The notes under the pieces are model-generated. The model ran no database searches. It saw only the letters and a list, made by a program, of their open reading frames with translations, and was not told the DNA's origin. From Anaerolineales bacterium (GTDB lineage: Bacteria > Chloroflexota > Anaerolineae > 4572-78 > J111), in NCBI GenBank assembly GCA_020634935.1, contig JACKAT010000027.1, forward strand, positions 1 to 64,000: a DNA stretch of 64,000 nucleotides, read 5' to 3'. Each line of letters starts with the position of its first letter. Within the stretch, counting starts at the first letter, position 1. Below, piece after piece: positions 1-8,210 of the stretch. The position numbers and the translations under genes were made by a program.

Positions 1-127
1 CATCAGCAAAAACAAAAAGAAGGGAATGACAAAAAATTAACACATCTAACACCCTAAATGATCTTATCCCCTATACCTCGTTACTCCTTATTCCTTCATC
101 CCTCATCCCTCATCATTCATCATTCCC

Positions 128-1216
128 ATGATCTGGCTTGGTGCTTATTCCCCCGGCGCGCTTATTTTGCCGAACGCTTCACCGACGCCGGCGCAGATGT
201 ATGCGCCGCGTGGGGTGTTTATGGATGATGACTGGCTGGTGGTGGCCGATACCGGCAATCACCGGCTGCTGATCTGGCGCGGCTGCCCGACCGAGGACCA
301 ACAACCGGCCGATGTGGTCTTGGGCCAGCCCGATTTCTTCAGCGAGGGCGCTAACGCCGGCGGGCGCGGCCCGGAGCGGGGCTTGCATTTGCCGACCGGT
401 GTGGCGATATATAATGGAAAGCTCTTTGTAGCCGACGCCTGGAACCACCGCGTTTTGGTCTGGAATGAGGTCCCGCAGCGCTCCGATACCGCGCCCGACT
501 ACGCCGTGGGCCAGCCGAACCTCAGCGCGGTGATCGAGAATCGCGGCGGCGGGGTCAGCGCCCTGGGCTTATACTGGCCGTATGGCTTGGCTTACCTCAA
601 CGGCTGGTTTTACGTGACCGACACCGGCAACCGGCGGGTGCTGGTCTGGCGCGGCTTGCCGGAGCCGGATCAAGCGCCGGAGGTGATTATGGGGCAAGAT
701 GGACCTGACCGGGGGTTGGAAAATCGGGGGACGGGCGTCGCGGCCAATACCTTTCGCTGGCCGCACGCGGTGGCCGGAAACAGCGACATCGTTTACATCG
801 CCGATGCCGGCAACCACCGTATTCTCGGCTGGCGGGGATCGCCGCCCGAAGATCGGCCGGCCGAGGTGGTCATCGGCCAGCCCGATTTTAGCCGGGCGGC
901 GGAGTGGCCCTACGGCAAGCAAGGCCCGCAGGCGCTGCGCTTTCCCTATGCCATCGCCGTTGAAAACGACACCCTGGCCGTGGCCGATACGGCCAACAAT
1001 CGGGTGCTGCTGTGGCCGGACCTGCCCCAAGCCGGCTGTTTTCAAGCGGCCAGCGCCGTGCTCGGCCAGCCCGATTTCGAGGCCAACGGCGAAAACCGCT
1101 GGCAGCGCGTTGACCGCGATACATTATGCTGGCCCTACGGCCTTCATCTGCATCGAGGCCGGTTAGCCATCGCCGACTCCGGCAACAATCGGGTGATGAT
1201 TTGGGATATCAATTAA
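128..1216 (+). CDS. NHL-repeat six-bladed beta-propeller protein
   Basis: The 362-residue protein is built almost entirely of six repeats. Each contains an NHL-type strand such as VADTGNHRLLIWRG, VADAWNHRVLVWNE, VTDTGNRRVLVWRG, IADAGNHRILGWRG, VADTANNRVLLWPD or IADSGNNRVMIWD. A GQPDF-like motif recurs between blades. Six repeats predict a closed six-bladed propeller. No signal peptide or membrane segment is visible, so it is probably cytoplasmic. It lies on the same strand as hypCDE, about 260 bases upstream. NHL proteins are, as I recall, sometimes found beside [NiFe]-hydrogenase genes, so a hydrogenase-linked role is an inference only. There is no convincing Shine-Dalgarno before the ATG, and the true start could be slightly different. 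Confidence 0.8.
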   Translation: MIWLGAYSPGALILPNASPTPAQMYAPRGVFMDDDWLVVADTGNHRLLIWRGCPTEDQQPADVVLGQPDFFSEGANAGGRGPERGLHLPTGVAIYNGKLFVADAWNHRVLVWNEVPQRSDTAPDYAVGQPNLSAVIENRGGGVSALGLYWPYGLAYLNGWFYVTDTGNRRVLVWRGLPEPDQAPEVIMGQDGPDRGLENRGTGVAANTFRWPHAVAGNSDIVYIADAGNHRILGWRGSPPEDRPAEVVIGQPDFSRAAEWPYGKQGPQALRFPYAIAVENDTLAVADTANNRVLLWPDLPQAGCFQAASAVLGQPDFEANGENRWQRVDRDTLCWPYGLHLHRGRLAIADSGNNRVMIWDIN

Positions 1217-1221
1217 AGATG

Positions 1222-1383
1222 TAGCGGAGCGACCAAGCTGGCTTTGTCATTTACAATGAAAATATAGCGGAGCGACCAAGCTTGCTTTGTCATTTACAGT
1301 CGGGTCAAAGTAAACTTTGACGCTCCAAGCCGTTATTTTCGAGGTCAAAGTAAACTTTGACGCTCCAGACCGTTATTTTCGAG
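1222..1383. repeat. Cluster of palindromic short repeats upstream of hypC
   Basis: Two ~43-bp direct repeats beginning TAGCGGAGCGACCAAGCT (from 1222 and 1265) are followed by two 40-bp direct repeats (1304-1343 and 1344-1383). The 40-bp units begin with the inverted repeat GTCAAAGT-AA-ACTTTGAC followed by GCTCC. The same two motifs recur in inverted orientation at 4189-4246, past the end of hypE. They look like REP-type interspersed repeats, not promoter elements. Confidence 0.75.
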
Positions 1384-1427
1384 GGAGTGCGACAGAACCT
1401 CGGTACAGCAACGACAATGGAAATTCC

Positions 1428-1453
1428 GTAGGACAAACTTAAGTTTGTCCTAC
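1428..1453. repeat. Perfect 26-bp palindrome, copy 1
   Basis: The site reads GTAGGACAAACTT followed immediately by its exact reverse complement. An identical copy lies at 1803-1828, so the two palindromes bracket hypC. This copy sits 26 bases before the hypC start codon and ends just upstream of its ribosome-binding site. It could be a repeat of the same class as the neighbouring palindromes or a dimeric regulator site. Confidence 0.8.
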
Positions 1454-1479
1454 AAACCATTTTCAGAGGAGAATAAACT

Positions 1480-1746
1480 ATGTGCTTAGGTGTACCTGGC
1501 AAAGTGGTTGATATTTACGAGCAGTTCGGCACGCGGATGGGCCGGGTTGATTTTGACGGCATCGTCAAAGAAGTTTGTCTGGCCTACCTGCCGGAAATCG
1601 AGGTAGGCGATTACACCATCATCCACGTCGGCTTCGCCATCTCCAAATTAGACGAAGAAGAAGCCCACAAGACGCTGGCCCTATTTAGAGAATTGGGGCT
1701 GTTAGAGGAAGAGTTGGGCGTCGATGAGCCGGAGCATGCGGTTTGA
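1480..1746 (+). CDS. hypC: [NiFe]-hydrogenase maturation chaperone HypC
   Basis: The 88-residue protein has the family's defining N-terminus MCLGVPGKV. Its Cys2 binds iron during assembly of the Fe(CN)2CO group, and HypC carries this between HypD and the hydrogenase large subunit. The length and the OB-like core (GRVDFDGIVKEV, VGDYTIIHVGFAI) are typical. A good Shine-Dalgarno (AGAGGAGAA) precedes the ATG. It is followed by hypD and hypE on the same strand, but the 141-base gap to hypD contains a second copy of the 26-bp palindrome. No hydrogenase structural genes, hypA, hypB or hypF are in the window; they may lie to the left. Confidence 0.95.
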   Translation: MCLGVPGKVVDIYEQFGTRMGRVDFDGIVKEVCLAYLPEIEVGDYTIIHVGFAISKLDEEEAHKTLALFRELGLLEEELGVDEPEHAV

Positions 1747-1802
1747 TGTAGGATTGTCAAAGTAGCCAATTGGCTTATAATAGCTCAATAAGTCGGGGTG
1801 AC

Positions 1803-1828
1803 GTAGGACAAACTTAAGTTTGTCCTAC
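1803..1828. repeat. Perfect 26-bp palindrome, copy 2
   Basis: This is identical to 1428-1453 and lies between hypC and hypD, about 60 bases before the hypD start. A transcript crossing it would form a 13-bp hairpin without a loop-proximal GC clamp or U-tract, so it is not a typical terminator. Confidence 0.8.
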
Positions 1829-1887
1829 CAAAGCGCCTGCTTGTTGTGCCTATAGTTCAATTATGACAGTGATGTCAAAGGGGGACG

Positions 1888-3015
1888 ATGATGAAATATT
1901 TAGACGAATTTAGAGACCCTGATCTGGCCGAAAAATTGCTCGATGATATTCATCGCTTAACCAAAGGGCATTGGGCGATTATGGAGGTGTGCGGCGGGCA
2001 GACTCACTCGATTATCCGCAACGGAATCGACCAACTCATTCCCAGCAACATCGAATTAATCCACGGTCCCGGCTGTCCGGTCTGCGTGACGCCGCTGGAG
2101 ATGATCGACCGGGCGTTGGCGGTGGCCGCCCGGCCCAATGTCATCTTCTGCTCCTTTGGCGATATGCTGCGCGTGCCGGGCAGCGAGAAGGATTTGTTCC
2201 GCATCAAAAGCGAAGGCGGCGACATCCGCATTGTGTACTCGCCGCTGGACGCCATCAAAATTGCCCGCGAAAACCCGGATCGCGAGGTGGTTTTCTTCGG
2301 CATCGGCTTTGAGACTACCGCCCCGGCCAACGCGATGGCCGTTTTTCAAGCCAAGCAGCAGGGCCTGACCAACTTCTCCATGCTGGTCTCGCACGTGTTA
2401 GTGCCTCCCGCCATTTCCGCCATTCTGGAGTCGCCGGTTAACCGGGTGCAGGGTTTTTTGGCCGCCGGTCACGTGTGCAGCGTGATGGGCTTCTGGCAGT
2501 ACGGCCCGCTGGTTGAACGATACCACGTGCCGATTGTCATCACCGGCTTCGAGCCGCTGGACGTGTTGGAAGGCATCCGTATGACCATCAAGCAGCTTGA
2601 AGAAGGCCGGGCCGAAGTGGAAAACGCCTATGCTCGCTCGGTCAATTATGAGGGCAACACGCCGGCTCAAAAGATGCTGGCCGATGTCTTTGAAGTGACC
2701 GACCGCAGTTGGCGCGGCATCGGTGAAATCCCCGGCAGCGGCTGGAAATTGAGCGCCAAATACAGCGATTTTGACGCCGAACTCAAGTACGCCGTGACCG
2801 ATATCAAAACTCACGAGTCGCCGTTGTGCCGCAGCGGCGAGGTGCTGCAAGGGCTGATCAAGCCCAACCAATGCGAGGCGTTTGGCAAAGAGTGTACCCC
2901 GCGCAAACCCCTCGGCGCGACGATGGTCTCCAGCGAGGGCGCTTGCGCCGCCTACTTCCAATATGGCCGCTTTGCCGAATTAACCCAAGACGTGATTCAC
3001 CTGGAGCAAGTTTAG
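1888..3015 (+). CDS. hypD: [NiFe]-hydrogenase maturation protein HypD
   Basis: The 375-residue iron-sulfur protein is the scaffold on which the Fe(CN)2CO unit is built together with HypC and HypE. Visible hallmarks are MEVCGGQTHSI (Cys35), the GPGCPVCVTP motif (Cys63 and Cys66, the thiol-redox pair), FGDMLRVPGS, FFGIGFETTAP and the C-terminal cysteine-rich part around CRSGEVLQGL and EGACAAY. The length is normal for the family. Tandem ATG codons occur at 1888 and 1891 after an AAAGGGGG ribosome-binding site. hypE follows after one base, so the two are almost certainly co-translated. Confidence 0.97.
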   Translation: MMKYLDEFRDPDLAEKLLDDIHRLTKGHWAIMEVCGGQTHSIIRNGIDQLIPSNIELIHGPGCPVCVTPLEMIDRALAVAARPNVIFCSFGDMLRVPGSEKDLFRIKSEGGDIRIVYSPLDAIKIARENPDREVVFFGIGFETTAPANAMAVFQAKQQGLTNFSMLVSHVLVPPAISAILESPVNRVQGFLAAGHVCSVMGFWQYGPLVERYHVPIVITGFEPLDVLEGIRMTIKQLEEGRAEVENAYARSVNYEGNTPAQKMLADVFEVTDRSWRGIGEIPGSGWKLSAKYSDFDAELKYAVTDIKTHESPLCRSGEVLQGLIKPNQCEAFGKECTPRKPLGATMVSSEGACAAYFQYGRFAELTQDVIHLEQV

Positions 3016-3016
3016 G

Positions 3017-4075
3017 ATGACCGAGCCGTTAAATTTCGAAGGCTGGGTTTGCCCCATGCCCCTGCGCGACCACCCCAACGTCATTATGGGCCACGGCGGC
3101 GGCGGCAAGCTGTCGGCGGAACTGGTCGAGCATCTTTTTCTGCCGGCCTTCAAAAATGAGACCCTGGCCCATCTGGGCGACTCGGCGGTGCTGCCGGTGG
3201 CGGGTGGCCGGCTGGCCTTCTCGACCGATTCCTATGTGGTGCGCCCCCTCTTTTTCCCCGGCGGCAACATCGGCGATCTGGCCGTCAACGGCACGGTCAA
3301 CGACATCGCCATGAGCGGCGGCCAACCGCTCTACCTGAGCACCGGCTTTATTATTGAAGAAGGGATGCCGCTCGACCAACTGGGCGTGATTGTGGACACG
3401 ATGGGCGCGGCGGCCAGAGCGGCGGGGGTGTCGTTAGTGACCGGCGATACCAAAGTGGTCGATAAGGGACATGGCGACGGGGTCTACATCAACACCAGCG
3501 GCTTCGGCCTGATTCCCGACGGCGTTGATATTCATCCCGCTAACGCCCGCCCCGGCGACGTGGTCATCATTAGCGGCGAGATCGGCACGCACGGTATCGC
3601 CATTATGAGTGTGCGCGAGGGGCTGGAATTCGAGACCGTCATCGAAACCGACTCGGCCCCGCTGAACGGCCTTGTAAGTGAGATGCTCAACGTCAGCCCC
3701 CATATCCACGTCCTGCGCGATCCCACGCGCGGCGGCGTCGCCTCCTCGCTGAACGAGATTGCCAAAGCCTCGAAGGTCGGCATTGTGCTGCAGGAACGCC
3801 AACTGCCGGTGGCGCAGGCCGTTCACTCCGCCTGCGAACTGCTGGGCATGGATCCCATCTACGTCGCTAACGAAGGCAAGCTGATTGCCATCGTCCCGCC
3901 CGATATCGCTGAAGCGGTGCTGGCCTGTATGCAGCAGCACCCCCTCGGCCGCCGGGCGGTCATCATCGGCCAGGTGACCGGCCAGCATCCGGGTATCGTC
4001 GTCTCCAAAACCGGCATCGGCGGCACCCGCGTGGTCGATATGCAGATCGGCGAGCAGTTGCCGAGGATTTGTTAA
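3017..4075 (+). CDS. hypE: Hydrogenase maturation carbamoyl dehydratase HypE
   Basis: The 352-residue PurM-like ATPase dehydrates the carbamoyl group received from HypF to the cyanide ligand of the hydrogenase iron. The protein ends exactly in PRIC, the family's invariant C-terminal tail, whose terminal cysteine carries the thiocarboxamide/thiocyanate. Other motifs are MGHGGGGKLSAELV, LAFSTDSYVV, GNIGDLAVNGTVND and HVLRDPTRGGVASSLNE. It starts one base after the hypD stop. A strong hairpin 48 bases after the stop suggests that hypCDE transcription ends there. Confidence 0.97.
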   Translation: MTEPLNFEGWVCPMPLRDHPNVIMGHGGGGKLSAELVEHLFLPAFKNETLAHLGDSAVLPVAGGRLAFSTDSYVVRPLFFPGGNIGDLAVNGTVNDIAMSGGQPLYLSTGFIIEEGMPLDQLGVIVDTMGAAARAAGVSLVTGDTKVVDKGHGDGVYINTSGFGLIPDGVDIHPANARPGDVVIISGEIGTHGIAIMSVREGLEFETVIETDSAPLNGLVSEMLNVSPHIHVLRDPTRGGVASSLNEIAKASKVGIVLQERQLPVAQAVHSACELLGMDPIYVANEGKLIAIVPPDIAEAVLACMQQHPLGRRAVIIGQVTGQHPGIVVSKTGIGGTRVVDMQIGEQLPRIC

Positions 4076-4122
4076 AGCCAGGCTGTTTTGTCCCGATAAA
4101 AATTTAATCCGCGTAAAAATGT

Positions 4123-4170
4123 AACGAACGCCAAGATAAAATAAATGCAAATCTTGGCGTTCGTTGCTTT
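4123..4170 (+). terminator. Hairpin terminator after hypE
   Basis: A perfect 15-bp inverted repeat (AACGAACGCCAAGAT at 4123-4137, its complement at 4151-4165) with a 13-base loop is followed by a short T-rich stretch (GCTTT). The position after hypE fits a factor-independent or REP-like terminator. Confidence 0.6.
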
Positions 4171-4188
4171 GGGGAAGCTCAACTTATC

Positions 4189-4246
4189 GGAGCGTCAAAG
4201 TTTACTTTGACCCGGCCGTGAATGACAAAGCAAGCTTTGTCGCTCC
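4189..4246. repeat. Paired palindromes, inverted copy of the pre-hypC repeats
   Basis: GGAGCGTCAAAG-TT-TACTTTGAC and GACAAAGCAAGCTTTGTC-GCTCC lie head to head. Both motifs occur in the opposite orientation at 1222-1383. The hydrogenase maturation genes are therefore bounded on both sides by the same repeat family. Confidence 0.7.
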
Positions 4247-4274
4247 AAACTTTTATGCTCGGAGAAGACCTTTC

Positions 4275-4725
4275 GGGTTGGTGGGAAGCCGAAAAAGCTG
4301 CCGAAAGGGCGTGCTGGGCTAGCCGGAGGTCGAAAAAGTTACTGAGACGATGTTCCGGGCTAGCGGGAGATCGAAAAAGCTGCCGAAAGGCTGTGCTGGG
4401 CTAGCCGGAGGTCGAAAAAGTTACTGAGACGATGTTCCGGGCTAGCGGCAGGTCGCAAAAGCTGCCGAGAGGATGTGCCGGGCTAGCGGCAGGTCGCAAA
4501 AGTTACCGGGATGATGTTCCGGGCTAGCCGGAGGTTGAAAAAGTTGCTGGAATGATGTTTCGGGCTAGCGGGAGGTTGAAAAAGTTGCCGGGATGATGTT
4601 CCGGGTTGGCGGGAGGTTGAAAAGGTTATTCAATAGACGTTTTGGGTTGGTGAGAGGTCAAAAAAGTTACCCGAGACTCGTTTCAAGTTGGCAAAGGGGC
4701 AAAATTTGGCCTTGCAATTGGTCGG
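4275..4725. repeat. 41-bp tandem repeat array, 11 units
   Basis: Units start at 4275, 4316, 4357, 4398, 4439, 4480, 4521, 4562, 4603, 4644 and 4685 with no insertions or deletions. The consensus begins GGGCTAGCGGGAGGTCGAAA and continues AAGTTACCGGGATGATGTTCC. Units 2 and 4 are identical. Units 1 and 3 resemble each other, giving an 82-bp higher-order period on the left. Units decay in similarity towards the right and unit 11 is barely recognisable. A period of 41 shifts frame each unit, so it is not a coding repeat. The rest of the 4076-4998 gap holds no gene that I can support. Confidence 0.9.
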
Positions 4726-4998
4726 GGGATAAATGGAATAGGGTAGGGGAACAGGATAGACCAGATTGATAGGATTTAAGAGGTCAATTCAATAAAAGAT
4801 AGCGGATCGTGAATAAAATCGATCTATAAGCGGGCCTTGAGGCGGTTATCTTCAACAATTGGCTGTTCAGGTACCGGCGCGATGGGTATTTTAGGCGCGG
4901 CTTAGATTATATAATAGAAACCTTTAGCTGCTCTCGAAAAAAACCTTAATTTGCAGTATAATTAAGTTAAGCAATCAAGTAAGCTAAAGAGCGCTGTC

Positions 4999-6843
4999 AT
5001 GTCGCAACAAGATGAAGTTGAAAAGCTAATACACATACATCAACGACGGCTGCAGAAGCTCAAAGAGCAACAGGCTATGTTTGGCGCTTCCGTTGATCCT
5101 AAAATTCCTCTGGAAATTGAGGATATTGAAGCAAAACTTGACGAACTCAATAGTAAATTCAGCCAATCAGATATAGCCGAACAAAGCTCTACTATTGATG
5201 AAGATAGGAAGATGTCTAAAGGGCTAGGCCATCGCCTGGTTAATAAATTTTTGACAAGTAGCCTGGGAAAAAAATTAGTGGTGATTTCTGAGCTCACTGT
5301 CGCGATACTGGCCTGTGTGGCTGCCTGGTTGGTGGTTCCTCCCTTTAGCAACGTATTTATTTCCCCGACGCCGACGCCAACTGTCATCAGTTTTGATTAT
5401 CAGGTACGGGTGCAAGCGTTAAGTACGGGCGATCCTATACCTAATGCCAAGGTAATTATCGATGTTGGGAATGAAATAGCCCCTAAAGACGATATTACCG
5501 ACTCGAATGGGTTAGCGAGAGTGGTAATCGATGTCGCTCTGGTGGGAAAGCATGGCCGGTTAATGGTTCAGGCCACCGGGTACAAGAGCTATAATCAGAA
5601 TATTGATCTAACTAAAGGGGTCTTGCCGGATATTATTCCCCTTGAAAAGGAAGCGGTTCAGTTACCTGAACCTGATGGGCCCGAGGTTAGCCATACGCCG
5701 GCTGCCCCGGCTCTGCAATGTAACCGGTCAATTAGCGATGATCAAGCGGGCGTACTCAAAGTTGTCATTGCTGATTTTAATGAAAATGTTACGGGTGATA
5801 ATCTCAATATAGAGGACCGTCTGTTTGATGGTCTAAACGAATCAACTTCGGATACAGTTATTGTCTGCCGTATCTCACAGGTGATCGGAACCTCTGTTGA
5901 AGCCCGTAAAATGGGCCAAGAATTAGGGGCTGCCCTGGTTTTGTGGGGCCGGCGAGATTCGGCTGCTTTTGAAATTGGTTTGGAAGTAGCCGATTGGGAA
6001 CTTGACCGTATGGTACAAAGCCCGCCTCAGCAAGCAGAGAGTTTTTTATTTCAAACGAAATTTCTGCCGGCGTTGATAACCTTGCTTGACAATCTGACGC
6101 TAAGTGAAATTTACTATCTTGATGGCGATGTAAAGCCGGCTCGTAAGATACTTTCCTCGGCCTTATCAGACGATGCGGTTAAAGATATTACTGACGATAA
6201 TGCGGCAGAATTAGCCTCAGCTTACTGGTTTTTGGGCTTCTTATTTGATTACCCGCAACCTGAGCCTGATCTTAACCGCGCTTTAGATGCCTATGACCAG
6301 GCCTTGGCCCTCGACAAAAGTTTACAGGCCGCTCTCTTGAACAAAGGCAAAGTTTTAGAAGGGTTAGAAAAACCTAACCTGGCCATAGCCGCTTATACCC
6401 AACTGATCGAGGCTCATTCTTCGCTGGCGGCGCTAGCCTTAGTCAACCGGGCCAACTTATTTCATTTTCAGGATAATGATGAAGCGGCTATGGCCGATAT
6501 AAAAGCTGTCATTGAATTGGATCCGGTCATAGGCTACCGGCAGCGAGCGGAAGCCTATTTGACCTGGTGGGGAGATGCCGACAGCGCTCTCAAAGATTTT
6601 CAAGCAGTGATCAAGTATGAGCCTGATAATCCTGAAAATTATCATTTTCTGGGTATGACTCAACTAAAAATAGGTCAGGAAGACGAAGCAAAGCAAACTT
6701 ACCAGGCTTGCCTGCCCTACCTGGATCAAGAGATGCAAGCTTTTATGGTGGCAGAGCTGAAAGCACTCGCCCAAGCTAAACCGCAATTGGCTAATGCTAT
6801 CGACCCTATTACCGTTATGCTAGAGACAGCTTCACTCCCCTAA
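4999..6843 (+). CDS. Membrane-anchored TPR protein with N-terminal helical adaptor-like domain
   Basis: The protein has 614 residues. Residues 1-50 form a charged helical hairpin (QRRLQKLKEQQ, IEIEDIEAKL-type pattern). I associate this with the short N-terminal domains of Chloroflexota and cyanobacterial signalling or conflict proteins. A single membrane helix follows at about 93-114, then a TPTPT linker and a carboxypeptidase-regulatory/Ig-like beta-domain at about 130-215 (VRVQALSTGDPIPNAKVII, ITDSNGLARV). A Rossmann-like segment (about 240-340) containing VLWGRRD comes next. The C-terminal part, from about 350, holds TPR repeats (ALDAYDQALALDKSLQAALL; YHFLGMTQLKIGQEDEAKQTY). The bulk should lie outside the membrane. 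It ends two bases before the convergent gene at 6846. Function is unknown. Confidence 0.75.
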   Translation: MSQQDEVEKLIHIHQRRLQKLKEQQAMFGASVDPKIPLEIEDIEAKLDELNSKFSQSDIAEQSSTIDEDRKMSKGLGHRLVNKFLTSSLGKKLVVISELTVAILACVAAWLVVPPFSNVFISPTPTPTVISFDYQVRVQALSTGDPIPNAKVIIDVGNEIAPKDDITDSNGLARVVIDVALVGKHGRLMVQATGYKSYNQNIDLTKGVLPDIIPLEKEAVQLPEPDGPEVSHTPAAPALQCNRSISDDQAGVLKVVIADFNENVTGDNLNIEDRLFDGLNESTSDTVIVCRISQVIGTSVEARKMGQELGAALVLWGRRDSAAFEIGLEVADWELDRMVQSPPQQAESFLFQTKFLPALITLLDNLTLSEIYYLDGDVKPARKILSSALSDDAVKDITDDNAAELASAYWFLGFLFDYPQPEPDLNRALDAYDQALALDKSLQAALLNKGKVLEGLEKPNLAIAAYTQLIEAHSSLAALALVNRANLFHFQDNDEAAMADIKAVIELDPVIGYRQRAEAYLTWWGDADSALKDFQAVIKYEPDNPENYHFLGMTQLKIGQEDEAKQTYQACLPYLDQEMQAFMVAELKALAQAKPQLANAIDPITVMLETASLP

Positions 6844-6845
6844 CT

Positions 6846-7400
6846 TTATAGGTTAGGGCAGCCCCCCCGGCAAGGCGTATGTTTGCACCTCCCATTACTT
6901 ACATACCAACGCCACCTTCTTCTACCCGCGTTAAAACAGCATTGATATCCACCACAGCGGCGATTAAAATTATAAGAATAAGTTGCCGAAAAATAGGCAG
7001 ATAGGCTGCGGCCTATCAATATATCCCCAGATGTCCGTTCTTCTAATTGGGCGGTAAATTCCGCAGCAAGTTGGTCGACCTGGTCAAAAGAGAGAGGATT
7101 TTCAGCCCGATCTAAGTCCTCTTCATTGATGTCTTCTTCAGGCAGTTCTTCAATCAAGGGCACCTCACCTGATCGGATATAATAAGCTTCCCCAAGGTCC
7201 TCACGCTCTTTTAGGGGGGCATAATAGCCCAGTTCGAGACCTGTCACCGCCACAGATTCTACATCAACACCTTCCTCTTCAGCGCTTCGCTGTAATTCTT
7301 CCAGGATTCTTTGCTCTGCGATGTAGAATACTTCAGATAAAATTTCATCAGGAATTGGTCCTGAAACCTCACTGCGAATTGGCCTATCGTTACTTTCCAT
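6846..7400 (-). CDS. Small protein with acidic N-terminus and basic Cys-rich tail, unknown family
   Basis: I do not recognise this 184-residue protein. An excellent ribosome-binding site (AAAGGAG, 8 bases before ATG) supports it as real. Residues 1-125 are very acidic and mostly helical (QRILEELQRSAEEEGVDVES; LPEEDINEEDLDRAE). The last 38 residues change character completely: Arg/Trp-rich with six cysteines (C149, C154, C155, C172, C177, C181) and the segment AGRRRWRWYV. A long acidic leader with a Cys-rich tail resembles the layout of some ribosomally made peptide precursors, but no maturation enzyme is adjacent. A frameshift near the 3' end that created the tail cannot be excluded. It is convergent with the TPR gene with a 2-base gap. 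Confidence 0.65.
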   Translation of the reverse strand: MESNDRPIRSEVSGPIPDEILSEVFYIAEQRILEELQRSAEEEGVDVESVAVTGLELGYYAPLKEREDLGEAYYIRSGEVPLIEELPEEDINEEDLDRAENPLSFDQVDQLAAEFTAQLEERTSGDILIGRSLSAYFSATYSYNFNRRCGGYQCCFNAGRRRWRWYVSNGRCKHTPCRGGCPNL

Positions 7401-7465
7401 GATTTAACTCCTTTTATAATAGTGGATAATTATTGATAATAGTAGAGAAATATGGGTTTTTATCT

Positions 7466-7612
7466 CTTAGAGGCGGTTTCAAAAGTGTGCTAGGGCCCAC
7501 ACATAGACCCAGATTATCACTGATATTATCAAAATTGAGATAAAAATCGGTGACTATCAGGGTAAATTTGTGGACAACTCAGTAAACTTCCCCTTTTAAA
7601 ACAGCTTCTTAG
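7466..7612. mobile_element. MITE-like element family B, copy 1
   Basis: A 147-bp sequence is bounded by imperfect ~20-bp terminal inverted repeats. The left end reads CTTAGAGGCGGTTTCAAAAG and the right end is the complement of CTAAGAAGCTGTTTTAAAAG. The interior contains GATATTATCAAAATT and GATAAAAATCGGTGACTATC. Closely related copies occur at 41857-42003 and, in reverse orientation and more diverged, at 23710-23857. No coding capacity is present. Confidence 0.75.
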
Positions 7613-7902
7613 GTTCCTAACCTACAGATCTTTCTGTAGCATTTTTATTAGATGGTTTAGGACAATGGAAGAAGATTTTCAAGGGGACGTTGATGAACGC
7701 TGTGGTATTCGGAGTGGTCGAAACGATGGAGAAACCGGGGCAGTTAAGGAAGAAAGGTAATAGCAAAAAAAGATGATATTTTTAACTATATCATATTTAG
7801 GCTTAATTTAACAGGGGTGTGAGAAAAATTTTAAACAACAAGGTATATCTATTTGCTCTCGTTTATTGTAGCAGGCTCGACTCAATTTTTTCTCAAATAG
7901 GT

Positions 7903-8032
7903 AGGACTTACGCAGTTGGGGTATCGAAACAAGGTGACAGTCACTTAGCGGTGATAAATCGACCTGTTTGGGCTAACCAGACGTTCATTTTTGGCAAAAA
8001 GTGACTGTCACCTGTTGAACTGCGTAACGCCT
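7903..8032. mobile_element. MITE-like element family A, copy 1
   Basis: A ~130-bp element has terminal inverted repeats AGGACTTACGCAGTT / AACTGCGTAACGCCT and inner inverted repeats AGGTGACAGTCACTT / AAGTGACTGTCACCT. Its interior is about 85% identical by eye to 10919-11045. It cannot encode a transposase, so any movement would depend on an enzyme encoded elsewhere. The remainder of 7401-8210 holds no supported gene. Confidence 0.75.
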
Positions 8033-8084
8033 AATAGGATAGGATCATCTGACGCTGGCAACTTGGGTTATCTAAAGTAAAAAG

Positions 8085-8151
8085 GCCACGAATGACCCGA
8101 ATTAACGCCCGTTTGTGGCTGGACGGGTGAAAATTCGAGGCCATTCGTGGC
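8085..8151. repeat. Inverted repeat GCCACGAATG...CATTCGTGGC
   Basis: A 10-bp perfect outer stem is followed by an inner CGAATT/AATTCG match. It lies about 60 bases downstream of the stop codon of the minus-strand subtilase gene and could act as a transcription end signal for it, although no T-tract is evident on that strand. Confidence 0.45.
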
Positions 8152-8210
8152 TAAAATAGGGGATAAATTTTTTAAGAGGAGGCTATATTTCCCCTAGTAT
8201 ACCCCTATCA

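Noticed and set aside
4222..4404. A 60-codon frame inside the 41-bp array
   Set aside because: It runs through repeats whose period is not a multiple of three, has no ribosome-binding site and gives a low-complexity translation.
4275..4725. CRISPR array
   Set aside because: The 41-bp units are contiguous, with no unique spacers, and no cas genes are present.
7819..8004. A 61-codon plus-strand frame
   Set aside because: Two thirds of it lie in the family A MITE-like element.
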